From contig JBAJNL010000023.1 in assembly GCA_036881885.1 (NCBI GenBank), positions 1-20,625 on the forward strand: 20,625 nt of DNA, written 5' to 3'. Under the pieces are notes generated by a model. It was not told the origin of the DNA. It did no database searches and saw nothing but the letters and a program-made list of their open reading frames with translations. Shown one piece after another: positions 8,072 through 14,369 of the stretch. How positions within the stretch are numbered: the stretch's first letter is position 1; each line of letters starts with the position of its first letter. The DNA is from JBAJNL01 sp036881885 (lineage in GTDB: Bacteria > Pseudomonadota > Alphaproteobacteria > Holosporales > Hepatobacteraceae). The position numbers and the translations under genes are program-made.

Positions 8072-9419
8072 CGCTCATGTTGCTCCATTGTGTTGTGTTA
8101 AAAGTGCTACCATAAGAAGCTGCCGGGTGGCGCATCGCAAAACCCTGACAAGAGTCTTGTGCAAGCGAGCTCAAAAGCGTTGGCAGGGTTTGCTGACAAA
8201 ATCCCGACACGCACCCAAGCAACGCAAAGTGCGACGCATTGTTCACCACATCAGAAAAGGCATCCCGCGTTGCATCACCTAAACCTGATGAAAACGTATT
8301 CAGGCCCGTAACCACTTGCTCTAAACCATTGCCTACAAGATGTGTGACACCATAGCCAAAAATATCTGTTGTCATTTCGATCCATCCGGGGTTTTCTTGA
8401 CATGCAAACCAGCTCATCACCGGCCCTTTGATAAACAACGTATCGGGCTCGTCACTGCCCAGCAATGCAGCCCCGTCATTTTCAAGGCAGGCAACCGTTA
8501 TGTAGCTTTCTTTCCACAAGCGCGCCACATAAGCACCTTGGCAACCAGGCCAGCTATCAAACACTTTAATTTCCAGCTCAGACGGATGATTTTGAAACAT
8601 TTGAGGCGTCAGAAAAAAAGAGCTTTCAGGTTGTGTTGAAACCGTTGCCGTTGTGACCGCACTAAAGGATGTAGGCTGTGAAAACGGCACATTCACCGAC
8701 GGTGGATTAGACGTCAAATGTGAGACCATATACTGGCGCAAAAAAACAGTGAGGCGATCAAGAAACGAAGCCTGGTAAATAGAATCTTTGCCACCAGGAT
8801 GCGTAGCATTACCTGTGCAAAGCCCGCCTGGCTCCCACGCCTGACTAATCACCAGCTCTGCCATCACCCAGCCACTGGCCATCCAAAAGCCTGCCGTTGC
8901 AAACGGTTTGACCTTTTTCCAAAGAGGTTGCAAAGGCGCGGGACACTGCACAAGGTCAACATAACGGCTGCGCCGCGTTGGCGGTGACCCTGGCTCTTCT
9001 AAAGCCATGCGGTACATATAATGATCACCCAAAGAACGCCCCGCCCCTTCTTCCGTTGTCTCAATGAAAAAAGCGCGCGGACGCAAGGCAGGATCGCCGC
9101 CGTAAGAGCCAAGAATTTGATCGCGATCAGCCAGTGCAAAAAATCGACCCTCATGATGCAGCCCTCGGCTTGAAGTGGGCGATGCAAGAGGCGTTCGTTC
9201 GCCTTCCACAGTACTTTCTTGAGGCACCACGCTGGGGGAAGAAACGGCTTCTAAAAGAGGATCCTTCTCATCAGTGCTCTTAGATGCCGAAGTTTGCGAA
9301 GACCCCGCCACGGGTTTAGCGCGCTCATCATCTAAAACACCCTTTAACACAGGCACCCAAGAGATGCATAGCAAAACCACCACCAGCTCCTTTTGCCCCA
9401 TCATCCTTTTCACCCCCAT
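8052..9419 (-). CDS. predicted exported cysteine-rich protein, unknown function
   Basis: A 455-residue protein of no recognised family. The N-terminus MGVKRMMGQKELVVVLLCIS then a short hydrophobic segment looks like a signal peptide. ATG 9419 is used here, but ATG 9404 or 9401 (GGGGTG a few nt upstream) is equally plausible. A Ser/Thr/Pro-rich, low-complexity stretch (about residues 30-90) follows, then a compact region with one possible membrane-spanning or buried hydrophobic segment (FATAGFWMASGWVMAELVI) near residue 175. Beyond the leader there are eight cysteines, an even number, which would suit disulphides in an exported protein. It overlaps the next gene by 20 nt. Confidence 0.65.
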   Translation of the reverse strand: MGVKRMMGQKELVVVLLCISWVPVLKGVLDDERAKPVAGSSQTSASKSTDEKDPLLEAVSSPSVVPQESTVEGERTPLASPTSSRGLHHEGRFFALADRDQILGSYGGDPALRPRAFFIETTEEGAGRSLGDHYMYRMALEEPGSPPTRRSRYVDLVQCPAPLQPLWKKVKPFATAGFWMASGWVMAELVISQAWEPGGLCTGNATHPGGKDSIYQASFLDRLTVFLRQYMVSHLTSNPPSVNVPFSQPTSFSAVTTATVSTQPESSFFLTPQMFQNHPSELEIKVFDSWPGCQGAYVARLWKESYITVACLENDGAALLGSDEPDTLFIKGPVMSWFACQENPGWIEMTTDIFGYGVTHLVGNGLEQVVTGLNTFSSGLGDATRDAFSDVVNNASHFALLGCVSGFCQQTLPTLLSSLAQDSCQGFAMRHPAASYGSTFNTTQWSNMSDVWRPF

Positions 9420-9645
9420 CTATTTTTATCTAAAATAGATATATTTATCTGCACAACAAGGCAATACCTTTGTGAAAAGCGTTGAGAAAAGGCCGCACAT
9501 CTGACGGCGCAAGGGAGTGCATAAAACAAAACGCTATTCAATTGATTTTGCTTAAAAAATTGCTAAACTTGCGGATGGTGGAGAATGCCTTGCGCGCGCT
9601 TAAAAAAGAAGAAAAATAACACCAACCAAAGATGAATATAATCAA

Positions 9646-9678
9646 GTCATTGCGAGAAGCCATTTGGGGCGACGCCCC
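9646..9678 (+). repeat. truncated palindromic repeat unit
   Basis: Begins with the repeat head GTCATTGCGAGAAG, then departs from the other copies and contains its own palindrome, GGGGCG-A-CGCCCC (9666-9678). It looks like a degraded or diverged copy of the head of the composite element that follows. Confidence 0.5.
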
Positions 9679-9687
9679 CCCTAGAAC

Positions 9688-9791
9688 GTCATTGCGAAGG
9701 CGAAGCCTGCGGCGATCCACTTGCAACGAGCTAAAGCGGCCAAAGTACAGATGGATTGCCGCGTCGAAACAAAGTTTCTCCTCGCAATGAC
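9688..9791. repeat. composite palindromic (MITE-like) element, copy 1
   Basis: A 104-bp element with perfect 10-bp terminal inverted repeats: GTCATTGCGA at 9688-9697 and TCGCAATGAC at 9782-9791. Inside are a plus-oriented half ending CGGCGATCCAC (to 9720), a central linker containing GCTAAAGCGGCCAAAGTACA, and a minus-oriented half from ATGGATTGCCGCGTCG (9751) to the right end. The linker and halves recur at 9828-9906 and 14195-14303, so the whole unit, not just the half, is repeated. It encodes no protein. Confidence 0.75.
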
Positions 9792-9827
9792 ATTTTAGAC
9801 CGTCATCGCGAAGGCGCAGCCCCCCTT

Positions 9828-9906
9828 GTCATCGCGAAGGTGCGCAGCGTCTGCGGCGATCCACTTGCAAGGCACAACAGTAGCTAAAGCACACGCCGCG
9901 TCGAAA
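9828..9906. repeat. composite palindromic element, copy 2 (truncated)
   Basis: A plus-oriented half (GTCATCGCGAAGGTGCGCAG to GGCGATCCAC at 9864), then the linker with GCTAAAGCACAC and a shortened minus half GCCGCGTCGAAA, after which similarity is lost near 9906. An extra head fragment, GTCATCGCGAAGGCGCAGC (9802-9820), lies just before it, suggesting nested or tandem insertion. The copy ends about 25 nt before the stop of the hydrolase gene. Confidence 0.65.
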
Positions 9907-9930
9907 TACGTCTGTTTTTACAGAAGCGTT

Positions 9931-10572
9931 TTAGGCAGGCATGGTGACGTATTTTTCGATATACGCCGCGGTGTGCTTGTAAACGTCTTTCAGATGATCA
10001 ACAAAGCCATGATCGGCACCGCGTATCACTTTCAACGTCACATCCGTTGACTTTTGCAGATTCAAACGATTTGCAAACCGCACCACCGCCTCTTTGGGCA
10101 CAAGAATGTCTTGCGCGCCCTGCACCATTAAGCCCGGAATGGGGCAAGGCGCTAGAAAGCTAAAGTCGTAAAGGTTTGCAGGGGGTGTCAACGCAATAAA
10201 GCGCTTCACTTCAGGACGACGCATTAAAAGTTGCATGCCGATAAACGCACCAAAAGAATAGCCCGCCACATAACAATCTGACGGGTCAATGTTGTGCGCA
10301 CACAGCCAATTAAGGCACGCTGAGGCATCATTGAGCTCGCCATCTCCTGATGTTCCCTCAGAACGCCCCACACCTCTAAAATTAAACCTTAAAACCGAAA
10401 AACCGCGCTCGGCAAAAATACGATACAACAAATACGCCACCTTGTTGTTCATATCCCCACCCCGCTCGGGATTGGGGTGCAGCACAAGGGCAACCGGTGC
10501 GTTTCGCAATTTGGATGGATGATACATCCCCTCAATCCGTCCCGCAGGACCTTTTAGCATCACTTCAGGCAT
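9931..10572 (-). CDS. alpha/beta hydrolase (COG2945-like)
   Basis: A 213-residue alpha/beta hydrolase of the short, lid-poor type found in many alphaproteobacteria. The catalytic triad can be read: nucleophile Ser106 in GYSFG, Asp155 in GAQDILVP, and His188 in GADHGF. LHPNPERGGDMNNKV near residue 31 probably forms the oxyanion region, and FNFRGVGRSEG near 63 is a family hallmark. No signal peptide, so probably cytoplasmic. The substrate cannot be inferred. The start at ATG 10572 is fixed by an in-frame stop at 10579-10581. It is transcribed divergently from iscR; I believe this pairing is common in alphaproteobacteria, but the sequence shows no functional link to cluster assembly. Confidence 0.88.
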   Translation of the reverse strand: MPEVMLKGPAGRIEGMYHPSKLRNAPVALVLHPNPERGGDMNNKVAYLLYRIFAERGFSVLRFNFRGVGRSEGTSGDGELNDASACLNWLCAHNIDPSDCYVAGYSFGAFIGMQLLMRRPEVKRFIALTPPANLYDFSFLAPCPIPGLMVQGAQDILVPKEAVVRFANRLNLQKSTDVTLKVIRGADHGFVDHLKDVYKHTAAYIEKYVTMPA

Positions 10573-10716
10573 TGATCTTTATTAAAAAACCTTCCTTTAA
10601 AACCAACAACACTCCCCCGGCGAAAGCCCTGCAATCTGCAAGGCATCCCTGCAGATCGGTCATCTTTTTCTCAGTCTAACTCCCCAAAAACACTGACTTA
10701 TCATTTAAATCGACAA

Positions 10717-10741
10717 ATAGTTGACTTTTTTAATCAGGCTT
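10717..10741 (+). promoter_or_regulatory. type 1 IscR binding site
   Basis: The left half ATAGTTGACT and right half AATCAGGC are arranged as in the 25-bp type 1 IscR box known from E. coli, matching the consensus at about 21 of 25 positions by hand alignment. It overlaps the -35 hexamer of the iscR promoter, the position expected for repression by cluster-loaded IscR. Together with the three cysteines and His of the encoded IscR, this supports classical autorepression. Confidence 0.7.
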
Positions 10742-10748
10742 TTAAAAT
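10721..10748 (+). promoter_or_regulatory. promoter of the isc operon
   Basis: TTGACT (10721-10726), a 16-nt spacer and TAAAAT (10743-10748), matching 5 of 6 bases in each box. Transcription would start near 10755, giving a leader of about 70 nt before iscR. The -35 lies inside the IscR box. A perfect TATAAT on the opposite strand (10751-10746) overlaps the -10 and may belong to the divergent hydrolase promoter, although its -35 is poor. Confidence 0.6.
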
Positions 10749-10825
10749 TATAGGTCATTGTGACATGTCTTTTAAAAAAAAGCTAGAAAATCTTTGAGAA
10801 AAACACTCTTTCAAAGGAGTTTTCG

Positions 10826-11269
10826 ATGAAACTAAACACCCGCAGTCGCTATGCTGTCATGGCGCTCACTGATTTGGCCTTTTGCAGCGCACAAAAAGCC
10901 ATCCCCTTAAAGGACATGGCGAAAAGACAGGGACTTTCGATTTTGTATTTAGAGCAACTTTTTTCCGTTTTAAAGCGCAAAGGCCTTGTGGGCAGCATGC
11001 GCGGTCCTGGCGGTGGTTATTACTTGACCAAAAAAGCCTCAGAGGTTTCGATTGGGCGCATTATTCACGCACTGGACGACCCGATTCGCGTCACCCGTTG
11101 CAAAGGACAAGGTGCTGAAGGCACCGGGTGTCTTGAAAACAAAAGCTTGTGTGCAACGCACCACCTTTGGGCCAACCTTGAAAACCATATTTGGAGCTAT
11201 CTTAACAACATCACCCTTGAAGATGTGAAGAACAACTTTTTTCCCACCCACCAAAGAAGCTTTGCATGA
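10826..11269 (+). CDS. iscR: Fe-S cluster-sensing Rrf2-family regulator IscR
   Basis: A 147-residue Rrf2-type winged-helix repressor that senses cluster supply. The N-terminal part (MKLNTRSRYAVMALTDLA) and the wing (GSMRGPGGGYYL, about residues 56-67) are typical. Cluster ligands are present as Cys92, Cys102 and Cys109 with His112 (CATH), matching the Cys3-His set of E. coli IscR. The spacing is longer, however: C-x9-C-x6-C here against C-x5-C-x5-C in E. coli. A strong ribosome-binding site, AAAGGAG (10813-10819), fixes the start. The stop overlaps the next start (ATGA), and an IscR box lies in its own promoter, so autoregulation of the operon is expected. Confidence 0.95.
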   Translation: MKLNTRSRYAVMALTDLAFCSAQKAIPLKDMAKRQGLSILYLEQLFSVLKRKGLVGSMRGPGGGYYLTKKASEVSIGRIIHALDDPIRVTRCKGQGAEGTGCLENKSLCATHHLWANLENHIWSYLNNITLEDVKNNFFPTHQRSFA

Positions 11270-12435
11270 CACACACCAAAGCGTCGATTTACCTTGATAG
11301 CAACGCTTCGATGCCTTTGCGCGTTTGTGCAAAAGAGGCAGTTCTTAAGGCGTTAAATGGTGTAGGCAATCCCTCTTCACAACATCACTTTGGCCAAAAG
11401 CAACAAGGTGTTCTTGAAAAAGCACGTGCACAAGTGGCCGCTTTGCTGCATTGTGAAAAAGGCAGCGTGATTTTTACCAGTGGCGGCACCGAAAGCAATG
11501 CCCTGGCCCTTTGCGGCGTGGCACCTGCAATGCACACCCTTTTAATCAGCCAAGGCGAACATGATGCCGTAGCACACAATGCATCAACCGCTGCTGGCAT
11601 GCTCAAAACACAAACGCCCGTTCAAAAACTGCCCTTAACGCCCAACGGTGATCTGAACATGGATGCACTGGACGACGCCTTAAAAACCATCGAGGCTCCT
11701 TTTTTGCTTTCGGTCATTGCCGCAAACCACGAGACAGGCGTGATCAACGACATCCCCCTCATCGCTGACAAAGTGCACCAAAAGGGTGGCCTTTTGCACA
11801 CCGATGCCGCGCAGTTTGTTGGCAAGACCTCAAACGATTTGTCGTTCCTTGCAAAAGCCGATTTGGTTTCTTTGTCATCACACAAAGTGGGTGGCCCGCA
11901 AGGCATTGGTGCACTTTTGGTGCAGCCGCACGTTCCGCTTCAACCCCTTTTAAAAGGCGGCAACCAAGAAAAAGGCCTTCGATCTGGCACGCAAGCTGTT
12001 GCCTTGGCCGCGGGTTTTGCAGCGGCGCTTGAAGAGTCGCTTTCGTGCATGGCGCTGACGCACCTTGCGTGTGTGAGTACATGGCGCGATCAAATGGAAA
12101 AAGCACTTTTAGACGTTGCGCCGCACATGCGCATTTGGGGCCGCCATGCCCAGCGCCTTTCGCAAACGTCATCGCTTTCAATGCCTGGTGTTGCACGCGA
12201 CACACAATTGATGCATTCTGACCTTCAAGGCTTTGCCGTCAGCGCTGGCAGCGCTTGCCGATCGGGCCTTTTAGATCCCTCACCCGTTTTGCTTGCCATG
12301 GGCGCAAGCGCTAAAAATGCCCAAGAAAGCATCCGCGTATCCGCCGGCTGGCATACCCAACAAAACGATATCGAAGATTTTACGCACCACTGGGTCGCAC
12401 TTTACAAACAAATACAAGAAAGGACCGCTGCATGA
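11266..12435 (+). CDS. cysteine desulfurase-like protein (first of two), NifS/IscS family
   Basis: A 389-residue fold-type I PLP enzyme of the cysteine desulfurase family. Visible elements are YLDSNASMPL at the front, His99 (GEHD) stacking on PLP, NHETGV near 154, HTDAAQ with Asp180, the Schiff-base Lys207 in SSHK, and the catalytic Cys331 in the loop SAGSACRSG. All catalytic residues are present, so it may be active. It is more divergent than the next gene and lacks the canonical YLDYQATTP front. Rickettsia-type isc operons also carry two desulfurase genes in this place; the division of labour is not settled by sequence. ATGA overlaps couple it to iscR upstream and iscS downstream. Confidence 0.92.
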   Translation: MTHTKASIYLDSNASMPLRVCAKEAVLKALNGVGNPSSQHHFGQKQQGVLEKARAQVAALLHCEKGSVIFTSGGTESNALALCGVAPAMHTLLISQGEHDAVAHNASTAAGMLKTQTPVQKLPLTPNGDLNMDALDDALKTIEAPFLLSVIAANHETGVINDIPLIADKVHQKGGLLHTDAAQFVGKTSNDLSFLAKADLVSLSSHKVGGPQGIGALLVQPHVPLQPLLKGGNQEKGLRSGTQAVALAAGFAAALEESLSCMALTHLACVSTWRDQMEKALLDVAPHMRIWGRHAQRLSQTSSLSMPGVARDTQLMHSDLQGFAVSAGSACRSGLLDPSPVLLAMGASAKNAQESIRVSAGWHTQQNDIEDFTHHWVALYKQIQERTAA

Positions 12436-13730
12436 CACACCCCCTTCACAAAGAAACCACCTCTTTCTCTGCGGCCACACAAAGCGACGACCATCCGTTT
12501 GAGACAGACCCTTTCAAGGACCCGCTTTATTTAGACTATCAGGCCACAACGCCGATGGACCCACGGGTTCTTGAGGCCATGCTGCCCTATTTTCGCCAGC
12601 ATTTTGGCAACCCGCACTCGCGCACGCACCGCTATGGTTGGGATGCGGAACAAGCCACCGAAAAGGCCCGCGAAGAGGTGGCGCAACTTATTGGCGCTGA
12701 GGCCAAGGACATCGTGTTTACATCAGGCGCCACCGAGTCAAACAACTTGGCCATCAAAGGCCTTGCGCGCTTTTTTAAAGACAAAAAAAAGCACATCATC
12801 ACCACCTCTCTTGAGCACAAATGTTTGCTTGAAAGCTGTCGCTCGCTTGAGCAAGAAATGGGCTTTCGTGTGACCCACGTGCCCGTTCACAAAAATGGTT
12901 TGATTGATTTTGAAGCCCTTGAGGCGGCCATTAAAGACGACACTCTGTTGGTTTCGGTGATTGCCGTGAGCAACGAAATTGGTGTTGTGCAGCCCCTGGC
13001 GCAAATTGGTGCTTTGTGTCGCAAACACGGCGTTTACTTTCATACAGACGCCGCTCAAGCCGTGGGAAAAATTGCGCTTGACGTTGAGGCCATGAACATT
13101 GACCTTTTAAGCATTTCGGGCCACAAGATCTATGGCCCCAAAGGCATTGGCGCTTTGTATGTGCGGCGCAAAAACCCACGCGTGCGCCTTAAGGCACTTT
13201 TAAGCGGCGGCGGGCAAGAGCGTAACATGCGATCAGGAACCCTGTCCCCGGCTCTGTGCGTTGGTTTGGGAACCGCTTGCGCCCTGGCACAAAAAGAGAT
13301 GATGCAAGAGGCTGAACGGCTTTCAAAACTTTCAAAACGCATGCTGGCCGATTTGCGTACAGCCCTGCCCGAAATTTTCTTAAACGGCGACAATACCCAA
13401 CGCGTGCCGCACAATTTGAATATCAGCTTTGCCGGCGTTGAAGGCGAAGGCCTGATGATGGGCCTTAAGGACCTTGCGATCTCGTCAGGGTCGGCCTGTA
13501 CGTCGGCCTCGCTTGAGCCCTCTTATGTGCTTGAAGCTTTGGGTGTTTCGGAAGATTTAGCCCACACCTCGCTGCGCATTAGCTTTGGACGCATGACCAC
13601 CGACAAAGAGGTTACCTATGCCACAAAACGTATTATTGATGAAGTCACGCGCCTGCGCGAGATGAGCCCCTTGTGGGAGCTGCATCTTGACGGCGTTTCA
13701 CCCAACACCATTCAATGGGCAACCCACTAA
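12432..13730 (+). CDS. iscS: cysteine desulfurase IscS
   Basis: Takes sulphur from L-cysteine and passes it as persulphide to IscU and other acceptors. Canonical features: YLDYQATTPMDPRVLEAM from residue 33, PLP-stacking His129 (SLEHK), HTDAAQAVGK near 204, Schiff-base Lys232 (SGHKIYGPKG), and catalytic Cys356 in the long mobile loop SSGSACTSASLEPSYVL. At 432 residues it is longer than E. coli IscS (404), mainly because of about 30 polar residues before the conserved fold. The start is supported by the ATGA overlap with the preceding gene. iscU follows after 26 nt. Confidence 0.97.
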   Translation: MTHPLHKETTSFSAATQSDDHPFETDPFKDPLYLDYQATTPMDPRVLEAMLPYFRQHFGNPHSRTHRYGWDAEQATEKAREEVAQLIGAEAKDIVFTSGATESNNLAIKGLARFFKDKKKHIITTSLEHKCLLESCRSLEQEMGFRVTHVPVHKNGLIDFEALEAAIKDDTLLVSVIAVSNEIGVVQPLAQIGALCRKHGVYFHTDAAQAVGKIALDVEAMNIDLLSISGHKIYGPKGIGALYVRRKNPRVRLKALLSGGGQERNMRSGTLSPALCVGLGTACALAQKEMMQEAERLSKLSKRMLADLRTALPEIFLNGDNTQRVPHNLNISFAGVEGEGLMMGLKDLAISSGSACTSASLEPSYVLEALGVSEDLAHTSLRISFGRMTTDKEVTYATKRIIDEVTRLREMSPLWELHLDGVSPNTIQWATH

Positions 13731-13756
13731 CCACCGCACCCTAAAGGAGAGATAAG

Positions 13757-14137
13757 ATGGCCTATAGCAAAAAAGTGATTGACCACTATGAAAACCCACG
13801 CAATGTGGGCACCTTGGACAAAAAACAAAAAAATGTGGGAACCGGCCTTGTGGGCGCGCCTGCCTGCGGCGATGTTTTGAAGCTGCAAATACAGGTTGAT
13901 GACGATGGCGTGATTGAAAAGGCGGTTTTTAAAACCTTTGGCTGCGGCTCGGCCATTGCCTCAAGCTCGCTTGTGACCGAGTGGCTTCAGGGCAAAACAC
14001 TGGACGAAGCCCAAAAAATTCAAAACAACGACATCGCCGAAGAGCTGGCCTTGCCACCGGTTAAAATCCATTGCTCGGTTCTGGCTGAAGAAGCCATTAA
14101 AGCCTCGATCAAAGACTATCGCGCAAAACAAGTCTAA
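13757..14137 (+). CDS. iscU: Fe-S cluster scaffold protein IscU
   Basis: A 126-residue scaffold on which the cluster is built before transfer. The conserved ligands are Cys37 and Asp39 (APACGD), Cys63 (FGCGSA) and Cys106 (KIHCSVL). LPPVK at 99-103 is the motif bound by the HscA chaperone, so the HscA route is intact on the IscU side. AAAGGAGA seven nt upstream gives a firm start. In most related operons iscA follows at once; here a repeat cluster and an opposite-strand gene lie in between. Confidence 0.98.
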   Translation: MAYSKKVIDHYENPRNVGTLDKKQKNVGTGLVGAPACGDVLKLQIQVDDDGVIEKAVFKTFGCGSAIASSSLVTEWLQGKTLDEAQKIQNNDIAEELALPPVKIHCSVLAEEAIKASIKDYRAKQV

Positions 14138-14153
14138 AGCAAAACAGGCACTT

Positions 14154-14192
14154 AAGCGGCCAAAGTACAGATGGATTGCCGCGTCGCTTTGC
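14154..14192 (-). repeat. partial palindromic repeat unit after iscU
   Basis: Starts 17 nt after the iscU stop. A 33-base block from AAGCGGCCAAAGTACAGATG to GCCGCGTCG (14154-14186) is identical to bases 9734-9766 of copy 1, over 4 kb away. It covers the linker and the start of the minus-oriented half only; the rest of the half is missing. Confidence 0.7.
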
Positions 14193-14194
14193 TT

Positions 14195-14303
14195 GTCATC
14201 GCGAACGGCCAACGGCCGTGTGGCGATCCACTTACCAGAGACTTAAGCAGCTAAAGCACACATGGATTGCCGCGTCGAAACATCAGTTTCTCCTCGCAAT
14301 GAC
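14195..14303. repeat. composite palindromic element, copy 3
   Basis: A 109-bp copy bounded by GTCATCGCGA (14195-14204) and TCGCAATGAC (14294-14303), inverted repeats with one mismatch. The plus half carries an inner palindrome ACGGCCAACGGCCGT and ends GGCGATCCAC; the linker holds GCTAAAGCACACATGG; the minus half runs from ATGGATTGCCGCGTCG to the right end. The arrangement matches copy 1. Confidence 0.75.
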
Positions 14304-14312
14304 GGTTGTGGG

Positions 14313-14349
14313 CATGCCGCGTCGCCCTAAAAGGGCTTTTCGCAATGAC
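14313..14349 (-). repeat. single minus-oriented palindromic repeat half
   Basis: ATGCCGCGTCG at the left and TTCGCAATGAC at the right match the minus half of the composite element, but the middle is replaced by a small hairpin, GCCCT-AAA-AGGGC (14324-14336). It ends 20 nt before the stop of the LRR gene. Confidence 0.6.
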
Positions 14350-14369
14350 AATGTGGATGCATGCCTTTT

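Larger units (their letters stand above)
9420..9930. other. 511-bp intergenic region: AT-rich leader then repeat cluster
   Basis: The first 60 bases, upstream of the exported protein gene at 9419, are AT-rich and include a small inverted repeat (ATCTA, 3-nt loop, TAGAT, 9428-9440); no convincing -35/-10 pair was found there. Bases 9480-9645 show nothing I can name beyond a short open stretch that I do not call a gene. Bases 9646-9906 are a cluster of palindromic repeats listed separately. The region ends at the stop of the alpha/beta hydrolase gene. Confidence 0.7.

Noticed and set aside
9476..9619. Plus-strand open stretch of 47 codons ending NALRALKKEEK
   Set aside because: No ATG until 14 codons before the stop, no ribosome-binding site, no recognisable similarity; could be a gene remnant but cannot be supported.
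9646..9906. Clustered repeats considered as a CRISPR array
   Set aside because: Units alternate in orientation, vary in length, have related rather than unique linkers, and no cas genes are near.
10634..10670. Stem-loop followed by CATCTTTTTC on the plus strand, resembling a rho-independent terminator
   Set aside because: No plus-strand gene ends upstream, and the T run starts about 8 nt after the stem; described instead as a possible leader structure of the divergent gene.
14138..14369. Repeat cluster after iscU considered as an rRNA, tRNA or ncRNA gene
   Set aside because: No cloverleaf or known RNA motif; the bases are explained by the same palindromic halves found at 9646-9906.
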